Source of the DNA: Melastoma dodecandrum
Lineage: Eukaryota; Streptophyta; Magnoliopsida; Myrtales; Melastomataceae
Length of the DNA stretch: 64,000 nucleotides
Direction of reading: 5' to 3'
Assembly (NCBI GenBank): GCA_029817715.1
Contig: JARUPY010000356.1
Location: 2,017,001-2,081,000, forward strand
The position numbers and the translations under genes are program-made. Shown in pieces: positions 34,196 to 46,126 of this stretch (position 1 is the first letter of the stretch; each line of letters starts with the position of its first letter). Below the pieces are notes generated by a model. The model made no database searches, was not told where the DNA came from, and saw only the letters and a program-made list of their open reading frames with translations.

Positions 34196-37100
34196 ATGGA
34201 TTTCCTTTCCCCCGTCCTCAACCTGATCGGCTCTCTCCTCCTCACCGAGTATGCCCGGATGAACAACATCTCCGACAAGCTCAAGAAGTGGGATAGGAAG
34301 CTGCCGACGATCCAAGACGTCATGGATTCTGCCGAGAGAAAGCAGATGGATGATGACCCTGCTGTAGGCCGGTGGCTCGCAGATCTAAGGAACGTCACCT
34401 ACGACATGGAAGACCTCCTCGAGGAGTTGTCCGTCGAAGCCAAGCGGAATTCATCCAAGGTGGGGGCCCTGTCGCGGTCGACTAAACTACCTTACTCCCT
34501 GATCGATTGCTGCTATCGGTTCAACCCACACGCCCTGTTCTTGGGTCGTCGTATGGCCAACGAGATCGAGGAGGTTGACCAGAGATTGGAGGAAATCCTC
34601 GACCGCATATCCATTCTTGGGTTAGTTCGGAATCCTGAAAGCCGAAGTCAGGACGACAAGCCTCGTTTCATCACCACTTCCATTCGTGAGCCCAAGTTTG
34701 TGGGCAGGGAGAAACAAATGGAGGAGTTGCTCACTCGACTGACCCGATCCGAAGCAACCGAGGACTCCATACGACCCTTTACCGTCGTTTCAATCGTGGG
34801 AATGGGCGGACTTGGTAAAACAACCCTGGCACAAGAGTTGTATCATCACAAATCGTTGGAAAAGGCAGACTTCACAGTGAAAGCCTGGGCTTGTGTTTCC
34901 GACGTCTTCAACTGTGCCACCATCACGAAGAACATCCTGGAGGAGGTAGCACCAAATTCGTTCAGAGCGGAGAAGGATCTGAATCAGCTGCAGAAGTTGC
35001 TCAATGACAAAATTTTCCGGGAAGAAGTTCCTTATAGTGTTGGATGATGTCTGGAATGATAACTTTGTCGAGCTCGATTCTCTTCTTAAGCCCTTGTATT
35101 CTGGGAGTAAAGGAAGCAGGATACTAGTCACTACAAGAAACCTCGAGGTCGCCAAATTGGTCGGGGACCGTGATCCGAGGCAATTGGACCAGCTGCCGCA
35201 GGAGGATTGCTTGTGTTTGCTCGCCTATCACTCCATTGGGGAGGAAACCTTTGAAGGACACCCTCATCTTCAGGATATTGCGGTTCGATTAGCCGAAAAG
35301 TGTAAGGGACTGCCTCTTTCTATTAAGACGATCGGAGGGCTGCTTCGTTTCAAAACCGACTATGAGAGTTGGGAGCATGTGTTAGCACACGATATTTGGG
35401 ACAAAGAGGGCGGACGTGGAAAGATTCCTCCGGCATTGAAGTTGAGCTATGTCCATCTCCCGGTTCACTTGAAGAGATGTTTTGCAGCATGCGCGTTATT
35501 CCCGAAAGATTACATGTTCGACCAAGACGAGGTAATTCGGCTATGGATCATACAAGGTTTGTTGGACAAGAGGACCGGTACAACATACCAAGAGGTGGGG
35601 ATGGAAAATCTATGTCGTTTAGAAGCCGTGTCGCTTCTTCAGAAAGCCAGGGATGAGAAGACTTGTTATTTAATGCACGATCTCATCAATGATCTCGCGA
35701 AATCGGTAGTTGTCAACTCATACTTCAGCTCGGATGAGGATAAGGAAGACTCCTCTCTTGAGAAGTCACTCGGCAAAGTGCGTCATTCGGCAGTGGTCGC
35801 ACGATATGGGGACGGTTATATTTCCAAGAGATTTGACGCGTATCGGTCAATGAAAAAGCTGAGAACTTTTATGCCTTTTCAAATATTAAGAACTGTAGAA
35901 CCGAATGTCTTTGTCTCCTCGGAGGTGATTCAAGGCTTGATAATGGATATGAAGTACCTGAGGATGTTGTCGTTGCGTTACTTTCGAATCAGAGAGGTGC
36001 CCGACCAGATTGGAGAGTTGAAGCTCCTGCGTTCCGTTGATTTTTCTTACACAGAAATCGAAGTGTTGCCGGAATCAATTTGTAACTTGGTCGAGTTACA
36101 ATCTCTGTTACTACGAGGGTGCAAAGAGCTTAAGAGGTTGCCTAGGGACATTCATAAGCTGACAAATCTTCTCCATCTCGACATACTCGATACAGATAGT
36201 TTGGACGAGATGCCGCCCCGTATTGGCAACATGACCAATCTTGAAGTACTCTCCAGCTTTATCGTGGGAAAAGAAGCCGGTCAAGAGTTGAAGCAATTGG
36301 GACCGCTCAAATGCATTCAGCGAGAGTTGCACGTACATAATTTGCTCGACGTAAATGATGTTGAAGATGCAAAGATTGCTAATCTATCTTTAAAAGAAGC
36401 GGTTCACAAATTAACTTTGGATTGGGGGTCGATTTCAGAAACTTCAAGCCAAGATGACCATCAACTGAAGCTCCTAGACTATCTACAACCTCCGAGAAAG
36501 ATTGAATATCTTGCTATATTTTCCTATGGGGGCAAAAAATTTCCATCCTGGTTTGATAATCATTGCTTGAATAATGTTGTACATTTAGCCTTGGTAAATT
36601 GCCAAAGTGTGGATTCGTTGCCACCCATGGGACGACTTCCACTGCTGGAATCGCTTTTCGTTGGGGGTCTTGAAGCAATCACTTCAATAGGGGCCGAGTT
36701 TTACGGTATCGAAAGGCCATTTCGGTCATTGAAGAGATTGATCTTTACGGAAATGGGTGCTTGGGAGAAGTGGTCATCCAATGGAGACTACGAGAACGAC
36801 CATCCATTCCCTTGTCTCCATGAACTAAGTGTGAATAATTGTCCCAAATTGAAAGGAGGGTGCACTCTTAGCCTTCCATCTCTAGCTGAGATTGAGATTG
36901 AAGATTGCGATGAAGGATTGTTGAAATGTCTGGTCGGCCTTACTTCTATGACGAAGATGAAAATTAGCGAAATTCCACAGCTCGTTCACTTTGAAAAGAA
37001 TTTCTCGACCTCTTGGGTTACGCTCGAAGAGATTAGGATTGAGCGATGTCCTCGATTTAAGACCTTCGTTGATGGGGATGGCGAGGAACAAGTGCCCCCT

Positions 37101-38144
37101 AAACTGAAGAAACTAGAAATAGAAGATTGTGAAGGTCCAGAGAAGTTACCAGAAGGTTTATCTGGGCTTACATCTTTGAATGAGATGAGTATTGTTAATT
37201 GCGGGAAGCTCTCTTCCTTCCCAAGGGCGGGTCTGCCTCCTGGGTTGAGAAAAGTGAACCTTCGGATATGTCCGAGTCTCCTGCAGTCCCAGCTCATCAG
37301 CAGCAGACTTCCGGAATCTCTCGAGGAGCTTAACATAGAAAATCTCGAGGGACTCGAGTCGATATTGGATGTATTTGTGGGTAGTCAACTCTCTCGATCT
37401 CTGCGGATATTGTCCATAAGTCACTGCGAATCCCTCGTGACTCTCTCGGACAGCTTGCAACACTTGTCCACCCTTTCCAAGCTTACTCTTAAAGATTGCC
37501 CAGCATTAGAGATCGGCAACTTCCTTGCTCTCCCTTGCAACCTGTCGAGTTTTACTCTTGTCGGGTGTCCAAAGGTGAAGTCTTTGCCTCGTGACATGCA
37601 TGACCTCACATCCCTCAAAAGTCTAGAAATTGTGGAATGCGACGGCATCACGAGGTTTCCGAGAGGAGGTTTGCCTCCAAATCTGGGTGTGCTTTGCATA
37701 GGGGCATGCCGGAATCTGAGTCAACCAATTGAGGAATGGGGCTTGCGTGGTCTGGCCTCCTTAAAAAATTTGACCATTTGGGGAGAAATTCAATGCATGG
37801 AAGAGATGAAGTGCTTTCCACCGTCTCCTGATGCATGGGGTCGCCTGCTCCCTTCATCCCTTCTGACTTTGAGTATTTTCAACATGAAGAAGCTGGAGAG
37901 GGTGGCAAGCGGACTCAGAGACCACCTCACCTCCCTTGTTTTTTTGGGGATTTGTGTCTCTCCGAGGATGAGATGGTTGCCGGACGACGGACTCCCAGAC
38001 TCGCTGGAAACGCTCCACATTTATGGCTGTCCACTAATAGAAAAGAAATGCTCGAAGCCCAACGGTGTTTATTGGCCCCTCGTCCGATACCTCCCAGAAC
38101 TTGAGTTCACTAAAAATTTAAAAAAACATGCTTTGATGATGTAA
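34196..38144 (+). CDS. CC-NBS-LRR disease-resistance protein, single-base frameshift
   Basis: Start ATG 34196 (MDFLSPVLNLIG); stop TAA 38142-38144; about 1315 codons, intronless. An Rx-type coiled-coil domain (about 1-150) is followed by the NB-ARC: P-loop GMGGLGKTT (about 201-209), kinase-2 FLIVLDDVW (about 277-285), RNBS-B SRILVTTRN, GLPL CKGLPLS (about 370), RNBS-D CFAACALFPKDY and MHDLINDLA (about 492). Some 20 degenerate leucine-rich repeats follow from about 580 to the end. The type is RPP13-like-1/R13L1, an intracellular sensor of pathogen effectors. The frame breaks once, in AAAATTTT at 35009-35016, where one extra base shifts it just before kinase-2; all else is open, with no other lesion. 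It is either a very young pseudogene or a homopolymer sequencing error. If real, the product would stop at 35047, after the P-loop. Confidence 0.9.
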
Positions 38145-39322
38145 ATTGTGAATTTTATAAAAAGTTCAAAAATCTTATTTATAATTTTTGAATTTTGTGA
38201 ATGAAAATGTCCTGCACAAACTTTTAATTGTATTTATTTATTTGTTTTTGCTGTATTACTTTACTTTAATTTTTTTGACAAATAATTTGTCAAAATTTCA
38301 AGTAAATTTATATTTTCGAATCTGTTACGAAGTATTTGTGCCTTTTCTGGACTCAACTAATTTAGACCACAAGAAATTGCTAAGTAAGAATTTTAAGGCT
38401 GTAGGAAATCATTTTTTCATCTATAGAAATCTAAAAATTTCATAAGCTGTTTTATCACTTTAGCGTAATGAAGTTGCAGACCAGACATATGTCTTGATTA
38501 ATATTAGAATGATATTATATATATATATATTATTTAACAAATATTAACACTCATGAAATTTCAAATCAAGCACAAGACATTCTCGAACTTCCATTTCGAA
38601 TATCAATGTTTCTATCACTCAAACACAAAACATTGTCTGAATGTGACGCCTCGCCTTTCGTGACACGCCACGGTAGAATTAAACTAAAAATAGTGCAGCG
38701 AAATTTGACGAAGATCAACTGGTCCCACAAATACACACGAGGTCGCACGCCCTTAAATGATAACAGTGTCGGCGCAGCATGTAATTTCACTTCAAATAGT
38801 CTAAATCCAGTCAACAAACCAATGGTGCCGTGAATTAAACCACCATATTTATGGAACGTACCTCGTCGGAAGCCCTTCATTCCACAAGTAATCGAGGATG
38901 ACATGCTCTTCTCGGGTCAGCGACATGAGTTTATTGTGTGCGAGTAGAAAACATAATAACAAAAATAACAACACAGCATTTCACCATCACCTTGGGTGGA
39001 TCTGAGTCATCTATGCCGATTTCCTTCTAAATGACCAAACGCATCACCCTATTAGCACGACACCCTCTATCATGTTTTTTGGAGTGTGATATGTATCTTA
39101 AACAGGTCAGTTAAATATCCATGAAGACCAAGGCGTGAAGACAAAGACTAGGGCATGAGAGATCAACGACGCAACTACTGATATTCGAATTAGGAATCTC
39201 CTAACTAAATTCTAAGTCCTCTTACCCTTTGGCACCACTACACACATTTTTTTTTTTGCAATATATGTGCTTACAACTTCAAGAAAAAAATACTTTAACT
39301 TTTGAGACTTGCAAAAAAAAAG
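38145..39322. other. NLR 3' flank and unassigned DNA
   Basis: AT-rich 3' flank with a TA repeat at about 38516-38530. A more GC-rich block at 38600-38900 resembles an LTR or LTR-proximal repeat, but no family is assigned. Confidence 0.35.
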
Positions 39323-39323
39323 A

Positions 39324-39625
39324 CCAAATTATCCGATTTCTTCTAAATTGTAACGATTTTTTTCAATTTATCCTATCGTTTACATAATATCTTTATATAT
39401 GCCAAACTTACTACGTTACTTCATATATATCCTCCGTCAGTCGTCCGACAAATGAAAGTGATGGCGTTATTGCCAAGTAAGCGCCATGTCAACTTCCGTT
39501 TATCCAACGACTGACGGAGGATAGATATGAAGTAACTAGTAAGTTTGAAATATAAAAAGATATTAATTAACGATAGGATAAATCGAAAAAAATAGTTATA
39601 ATTTAAGATAAATCGGATAATTTGG
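39324..39625. mobile_element. Foldback MITE (about 300-bp inverted repeat)
   Basis: The left arm CCAAATTATCCGATTT... and right arm ...AAATCGGATAATTTGG pair over about 125 bp each, with CAATTTATCCTATCGTT, TTACTTCATAT and ATCCTCCGTCAGTCG conserved in both. The palindrome continues imperfectly to a short loop at about 39466-39479. No coding capacity. Flanks are A-rich and a target duplication was not identified, so the superfamily is open. Confidence 0.8.
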
Positions 39626-40361
39626 CAAAAAAAGGGGATGAAACTTATTATTTTTCCCATTTACTATGTACGAAATTAATATTAACGCCTCTTTTATTGG
39701 TCCAAAATACTATAAAAATTTACATTTGTGATAAAGATTTCTAGCCTCATTGTAATGTGTTATTGGACGTGAATTATATTTGTGGGCCAAATATTTAGTG
39801 CTTTAATAATATTGAGGATCCGTCGGATCAAGCCGTTGAGGCCTTGGACTTTTTCGCATCATTTCCTTGAGTCTTGCTAGATCAAGCCTTTGAAGCCCGA
39901 CAACTGCAACAACGATATACTTCATAAAGTGCTGAACATCCGTATGAGTTTGGATCATCTCAATTTTCATCATCTTTCAAGTATCGAAACAGGATATTCA
40001 CCGGTATTGATGTGACTAGATACTCTAACCTCACTTATACAACATACGAAAAATTCTTACTCTTTTTTCAGTCTCATGTTAGGAGATTTTGGGACAAAAA
40101 AATTTTTGACACATGCAGAGAATAGTTAGGTTTAATCTGTTATCCATGAAAAGTAACATCCATTTGATGTTTTGAATATGACATCTCTATTTTTCCGAAC
40201 GAGTCTTGTTTGATCCAAAATAGTGTTCTCATGAATAATAATATCTACTTTTTTAAATATTAATGTGTGAACAACTTATCGTGTTCCTATTATTGGCAGA
40301 GTCATTTATTTTAGAGAGAAAACTAGTGTGACAACAAAGGACTGAAGTTACATGTACTTCA
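39626..40361. other. Unassigned AT-rich DNA
   Basis: No gene or repeat boundary recognised. Confidence 0.4.
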
Positions 40362-42414
40362 CTAGTTTTGATGATGAGCCTGACCTTCTATGTTACAGAA
40401 GTCAAACATTCTATTCTACAGAAGCTTCTCATGTTGAGGACTTTTTGTAAGAATTAATTTCGTGATTAATTATTTGTCTAATCATTAATTAATGATAAAT
40501 CAACTAAGATTTGATCAAAATGTTATTGATCAAATTTAATAGATTAGTCTTCAAATATTAGGGATAATATTTCTCATAGAAGGAAATATAATCCTCTATA
40601 TATGGAAAGGTTTTGTAAGATTGCCTGCAACCTTATGTGGATTGATACGACCACCAAGTAACCACTATTTGATGATACTAATCATAACCATCTGTCTAGA
40701 TACATTCATTTTTGTGTCTTGTACAGAATGGAATTGATCCCCACCTTTATGGAAGATAATCTTCGATTACTTCCATCTATAGAGGGTTATTGACCAGAAC
40801 CTTCTGTAAAACAGAATTCGTGGCAACTATTTAATATCCTTATCAATTTGATATAATTTGTTACCTAAGCGAATCTCTGCATTAGGGGATGAATTTGTAC
40901 ATAATATATTGTATTGTTATCTGACTAATTATTTTCTTTTAATTTTGCAGAAGGCCAATCTTCATGATTCCCTTCCTTATTATTAGTCCTAGACTTTTTG
41001 TATAAATAGCCACGCTCTCTCCCATAATAAAAAACACATCATTCATTCCATCTATCCCCATTGTAACATTCTGATCAGAGAGCGTGTGCTTCAACTCCCT
41101 TTTCTTTTTTTCATTTGAGTTAGTCACACGAGGAACACTACCTGCGGAGGCTGCATCGTTGGTGAAACCTTCTGGGAGAGTGACTCGGGGCCACGAGAGA
41201 CTCTGCTGGAAGCTGCAGGATACGTTGGTGGGAAGCGCGGCTGGAGGTCGTGTGATCAACGTGCAGCGGGCTGGAGAGAAGGGTTGAACCTCGGGAGCGC
41301 AAAAGGTGAGGGATTAACATGTTTCTGTTGTGTAGAGATCTATGTGCAGGACCCTAGGATAGAGGGAATGCTGTCTACCCTAGGACAGAGAGAACTCTGT
41401 CTGCTTGCGTAGAGATCGCTACGTGCTCGTGTGGGGTACGCCACATAGTCGCTATCTCGAGGAGATCGTGCAGGTCGTGTGGAGTCGCCGGATTGAAAAT
41501 CCATCATTGGACAGGGGTCGCTGTCCGCTTGCGTAGGATTCGCTACGTGCTCGCGTGGGGTACGCCACGAAGTCGTTATCCTTGAGGGGATTGCACATTT
41601 GTTACCTTGTTAGTCCCGTTAACGCGTGCTACCTAGTGTAGTGTAGAACCTTCGGGTCAGTGAATCTACTTTAGTGCATAACCTTACGGTCTGTGCTTAC
41701 TTCAAGTCATTTCTAATACAAACCATTTTGGTTTGTTAAAGATTGACATACTCTTGGTATAGAACCTTACGGTCTGTGCTATACCTTTTGTGATACATAA
41801 TCCTTGGATTTGTTCTATGGAAGGTTGACGCTTTTAGTACATAATCTCTTGATCTGTGCTATAAAGGGTTAACACATCCGATACAGAATCTTCTGGTCTG
41901 TATTGTGCCTTACCTTCTTCGACACAGGACCTCTGGTTTGTGTTGTGCCTAAGCTACTTCGACACATAACCTTCTGGTCTGTGTTGTGCCTAACTTACTT
42001 CGATACAGAACCTTCTGGTCTGTATTGTGCTTGAGTTACTAAGTACAAAACCTTCGGGCTTGTGCTACATAACAAGTCTCTACTGTACGAAACCTTTTGG
42101 TCTGTGCTCTATCACCCAGTCCTCTGTGGCATAGAACCTATTGATCTATACTACAGAAAGTTGTTTTCATTACAATTCTTGTAATCGTAACTACATTGGG
42201 TTTGAGTGATAACCATCCAGTGTTTTGGGTGAAGAGTGGACGTAGGCAATTTGCCGAACCACTATAAAAAGCTCTGTGTCCATCAAACAAATTCGCAATC
42301 ACAATCGAACGTTCTGTTTAACAAAAGCTTTCATCCGCTGCGGGGTTTGTGAAAAAGAGTTAAAAATCCTAATTTGGATCATAACACTAATTCACCTCCC
42401 CTCTGAGTGTAACA
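40362..42414 (+). repeat. Sirevirus solo LTR A (5' boundary truncated or diverged)
   Basis: From TTTTGATGATGAGCCTGACC onward it parallels solo LTR B at 46127: AGAAGG / CCTTCTG motifs, TATAAATAGCC (near 40999), a GC-rich transcribed block with AAAGGTGAGGGA (41302) and TATGTGCAG (41349), AGAACCTT..GGTCTGT repeats (41620-42150) and the terminal TTCACC...GTGTAACA at 42414. The canonical TGTTG start is missing and no target duplication matches TGGGA on the right. No internal element follows, so it is a solo or truncated LTR. Confidence 0.82.
41918..42045 (+). repeat. Three 41-bp repeats in solo LTR A
   Basis: Units starting TTCGACACAGGACC (41918), TTCGACACATAACC (41958) and TTCGATACAGAACC (41999) each end GTGTTGTGCCTAA-like. 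They are the ancestral form of the expanded array in solo LTR B. Confidence 0.7.
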
Positions 42415-42880
42415 TGGGAATGGCAAGAAGATGCAATATCTCACAACAAGGCCATTCTCGTGGATGCTTGGATAATCAACGCATTTTTCTGCTCATGTTA
42501 TAGCTACAATTGGAATACAAATATTATGTGTTCATTCTTCGAAGCATGGAGTCCTGAGTTAAACATCTTGGAAATGTTATGCGGGACGATCTCGATCTCC
42601 TTCTGGGGCCATTATAAATGCGACGGACAACCCATTCATGGTGATTTTTATGAGGCAGTAGTGCCACCTCTATTAAGTGTTTATTAGTCGGGATTCTCAT
42701 GATCCGAATAGTTGCTTGCATTTATTCATGGAATTTCTTCGTCTCCACGAAGTGAGGAATGGCAAGAAGATTGTTCAAGTTGTGAGCTGCATTCACTTTT
42801 GGTATCGAGGCATCGTAACATATACCTTCAAAGTGTGTGATGAAGAAGCCTCTTCATCCTAGGGAACGCATAATCTTGAA
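42415..42880 (+). pseudogene. Plant-mobile-domain (PMD, MAIN-like) protein fragment
   Basis: The frame from 42415 (WEWQEDAISHNKAILVDAWI) continues AFFCSCYSYNWNTNIMCSF, FEAWSPELN, ISISFWG and GQPIHGDFYEAVVPPLL to a TAG at 42687, matching the start of the plant mobile domain family, which includes both host genes and transposase-linked proteins. Later blocks (to about 42880) are in other frames. It begins exactly at the end of solo LTR A, so its 5' part has been lost or lies elsewhere. Confidence 0.68.
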
Positions 42881-43537
42881 GGACCACAAAGGAGTGTTCG
42901 GGGGCTTGAACATCGAGGACGGGAAGCATTTACCTACTTATCTAGCAACTAATGGCGTGTTTGGTTTAAAGATTTGAGAAATGAGTGGAATGGACTAATA
43001 ATCTTACTCTTTTTTCTTTGTTTATCTCATTTAAGTAGATAAATGCAGAGAGAAATAGGCAAAAACGTTTCATGCTCAATGTTCCAATCCTCGAACAACT
43101 TCTTGCTCCCCAGCACTCCAGGGAGATGCCTTCAGAATTTCCTTTGGAGTACTTTTGGAGTACTCATGGGATGAAAATGTTAGCGTGTACTTATATGTCA
43201 AGACAAACATTTATCGTTAATTAATTTACTTCTTTGCATAAGAATAAGGTTTTGAATGGAAAACTAAGTCGACATGAAATCAAAATTTTAAAATTAAAAG
43301 GTAATTCTGATATGTGATTCTTTATAAATGAGTGAGAAAAGAAGTAACGATCTATGGAAGTTTCTACATTTTCCGAATGAAAAATAAAATTAATGAACGA
43401 ATTGGAAAGTTTCGAGACAGAAAAGTAGGTGGAATTGAATCGAAAACATTTGAATAGAAAAATACTTATAATACGTGTGTTTCGCGGAGGAGAAGGGAAA
43501 CGAAAAGTTGATTTCTTTGTATATGGCTTAATGAAGA
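42881..43537. other. Unassigned AT-rich DNA
   Basis: No gene seen. Confidence 0.4.
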
Positions 43538-43546
43538 CTAAAACAT

Positions 43547-44706
43547 GGAAGCGGCTAACGATACGTGCACGTAACCGTTACGTTGTTTATTAAATTTGCT
43601 TCGATTTTTAGTAAAATTTACTAAAAAATCACCTTTTTTATTAAAATCACGTCATAATTAGTAAAAAATTTTATAAACTTTACTATTCTTTACTGTTCAT
43701 ATTTAGTAAATTTTATTAATTCATATTTAGTAATTTTACTGAGTTTTTTTAAAAAATTTCCACTTTAGTTTTAGTAATGATTTACTAAAAATGTCGGATA
43801 AATCATCATATTTTTAGTAACTTGTTATGAAAAAGTTACTGTTCACTTTTAGTAAACGATTATTAATTTTGTTAGTAAAAGTTTTGTTTTTTCAATCTTT
43901 TTTACTACTTTTTGTTTAGTACTTTTTACTAATATTTTACTGTTTATTTTTTGTAAAAAGTACCAAATTTTATTAGTAAAAGTTGACTAAATTTAGTAAT
44001 AGCTTACTAATTTTTTCGTGATATTTAGTAAAACACTGTTTAAGTTAGTAAAAGTATTTGGAAAGTAGTACAATTTTCGTAACTCTTTACTAATTTCTTC
44101 GTGGATTTTTAACAAAGTTTGGTGAAGTATTACTAATTATTTTCATAATTTACTAATCCGAACAGTGATACCCGAACCTAATTACAAACCTACGGTCGTT
44201 GTGAAATTACCATTTTGCCCCCTGAATAAATTTACGAAATATATTACTAATCTAATTACTAATCTTTTATATTAGTTTAGTAATTTTTACTGACTAGTCA
44301 TATATTACTAACCTAATTACTAATCTTTTACATTAGTTTAGTAATTTTTTACTGATTAGTCCCAATAGTAAACATTTAATTAGATAGGTATTGACTTTGC
44401 AGGTGGAATCCAGCTTCTTCCTCTTCGATTGCAGGCGGAATCCCTGCATCTAACTCGTAAACCATCTTCAACCGACTGTACAGGTGGAATCCAAGATAAA
44501 AGGGTATCAATATAGACCTTTTCTTCCTCTCTCGCCTACATGATCAGGGGAAATGAACAGTAAAATAGTAATAAAATTTACCAAATTTTTTACTAATTAT
44601 GATGTCTTTTTACTAAAAAAAGTGATTTTTAGTAAATTTTACTAAAAATCGAAGCAAATTTAATAAACAATATAACGGTTATGTGCACTTATTGTTAGCA
44701 ACTTCC
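43547..44706. mobile_element. Non-autonomous Mutator-like element, 1160 bp
   Basis: The ends GGAAGCGGCTAACGATACGT and ...GTTAGCAACTTCC are inverted copies, with about 153-bp terminal inverted repeats (43547-43700 and 44554-44706). Both ends are flanked by a perfect 9-bp duplication CTAAAACAT (43538-43546 and 44707-44715), the signature of Mutator-like transposases. There is no transposase ORF. The inside is dominated by dozens of TTTAGTAA / TTACTAAA words, plus a 62-bp tandem duplication and a short GC-richer block (44395-44500). Confidence 0.92.
44242..44366 (+). repeat. 62-bp tandem duplication within the Mutator-like element
   Basis: TTACTAATCTAATTACTAATC...TTTAGTAATTTTTACTGA at about 44243 is repeated from about 44305 with few changes. 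Confidence 0.75.
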
Positions 44707-44715
44707 CTAAAACAT

Positions 44716-45369
44716 TCCTATAATTAAAAAAAAATATTCAACCTTTTCTTTAATTAAAGTAAGAAAAAATAACAAAATTCAAATGTTTCAGAATTCTTAC
44801 TTGTAGAAGAGGAATTTTGAAAATACCAAATATCACCTTTCAAATTATCTGTCATAAATAAAATTAAATATAATATAATTTTATTATGTGTGTTGTAAAT
44901 TATTGATATCAAATAACTTTTAAGTTGTATCATAATCTTTTTAAAATTATTGTGTGTTGTGTCTTCGTATCCAGCCAAAGAAGAAGGATCGATCTTTGGA
45001 GCACTATCAAATCTGCTTGATTATTCCCTCAAGGCGCCAACTTTTGACCAATCGAGGTAAGTCGAAAGCTTTAGGGATTTCTGTTTTCGAAAATTTCGAT
45101 GCGGCAGAGCTCCTTCATCTGTTCACAATGCTCTGTTTTCCGAGATTCACCAAAGCTTTCATTGCTTTCTAAGGTCGTAAAGCATCCCTCCGTTTCCTTT
45201 TCGGATTTTGGGTCCGGGGGAATTTTGGGTTGGTTTGTTTCTGACGGCTATTTCAACCGACCCTGACACTTGTAGGCTTAAGACTGCGTTGCAGCCTCAG
45301 GGTCCAATCGTCCTGGACCGTAATCCTTAGTATTTTGTGGAAAGTCAGTAGTTTAGAACCCGGGTAGCC
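44716..45369 (+). other. F-box gene 5' flank and leader
   Basis: The AT-rich flank gives way near 44960 to a leader-like segment with a donor CGAGGTAAGT at about 45055 and possible acceptors (TTGTAG at 45274, TTGCAG at 45293), suggesting a 5' UTR intron before the ATG at 45370. Inferred from motifs only. Confidence 0.45.
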
Positions 45370-46126
45370 ATGGAAATGGATTTTTTTGTGAAATTATGCC
45401 CCGATGCGCTTGCTAATGTCTTGTTCTGTCTCCCGGAGAAGGAGCTTATCAGGGCGAAGTGCATCTCGAAGTTATTGCATGGCTTCATCTCTGATGTCTG
45501 CACGCCCTGGCTATCTAAGAACGGTTGCATATGTGGTGTGCACTTTCGCCGGGTAGCTCGGGCATGGGAGAGCTCCCCTGGACAGCCTCTCAGTATGTTA
45601 TCATCGCATGAAGAGTGGACTTTGGCCCTGAAGGACGTGGCCTTTAGCATTGATTTGCATATTATGGGTTTTGCTCCCATAACACCAGGAGGCGATACGA
45701 GCGAGGACAGCAGTGAATGCATGATCGGAGAGGAGACAAACAACAGTTTGCTTTTGTTGGCCGACGGGCCTTCACCTTTCCAGTAGTATGTCTGCAACCC
45801 CGTGACCAGGCAGTGCGTCTCACTTCCAAGAGCCTGCTGCCAACTTCCTCACGACCGTACTATATATGCTTTCAAATCTTCCATTGTCCCTTCTCTTGCT
45901 TTTCATCCATCTGTCTCGACGGACTACATAGTCATCCAATTTGGATATCCAAACTCGGAACGTGCATATGTGGAACTGGAAATATTCTCTTCGAGTTCGG
46001 GAATGTGGTCGCATCATTCGCTCCACATTGACATGCCTAGTCAGAAATTTAGGTTTTCTAAACAGTCCGCTTTCTGGTACGAGGTGTTATACCAACTGTC
46101 GCTAACTCAAAAGATTTTAATGGTTG

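Noticed and set aside
34124..38020. Minus-strand frames inside the NLR
   Set aside because: Shadows of the long plus-strand coding sequence.
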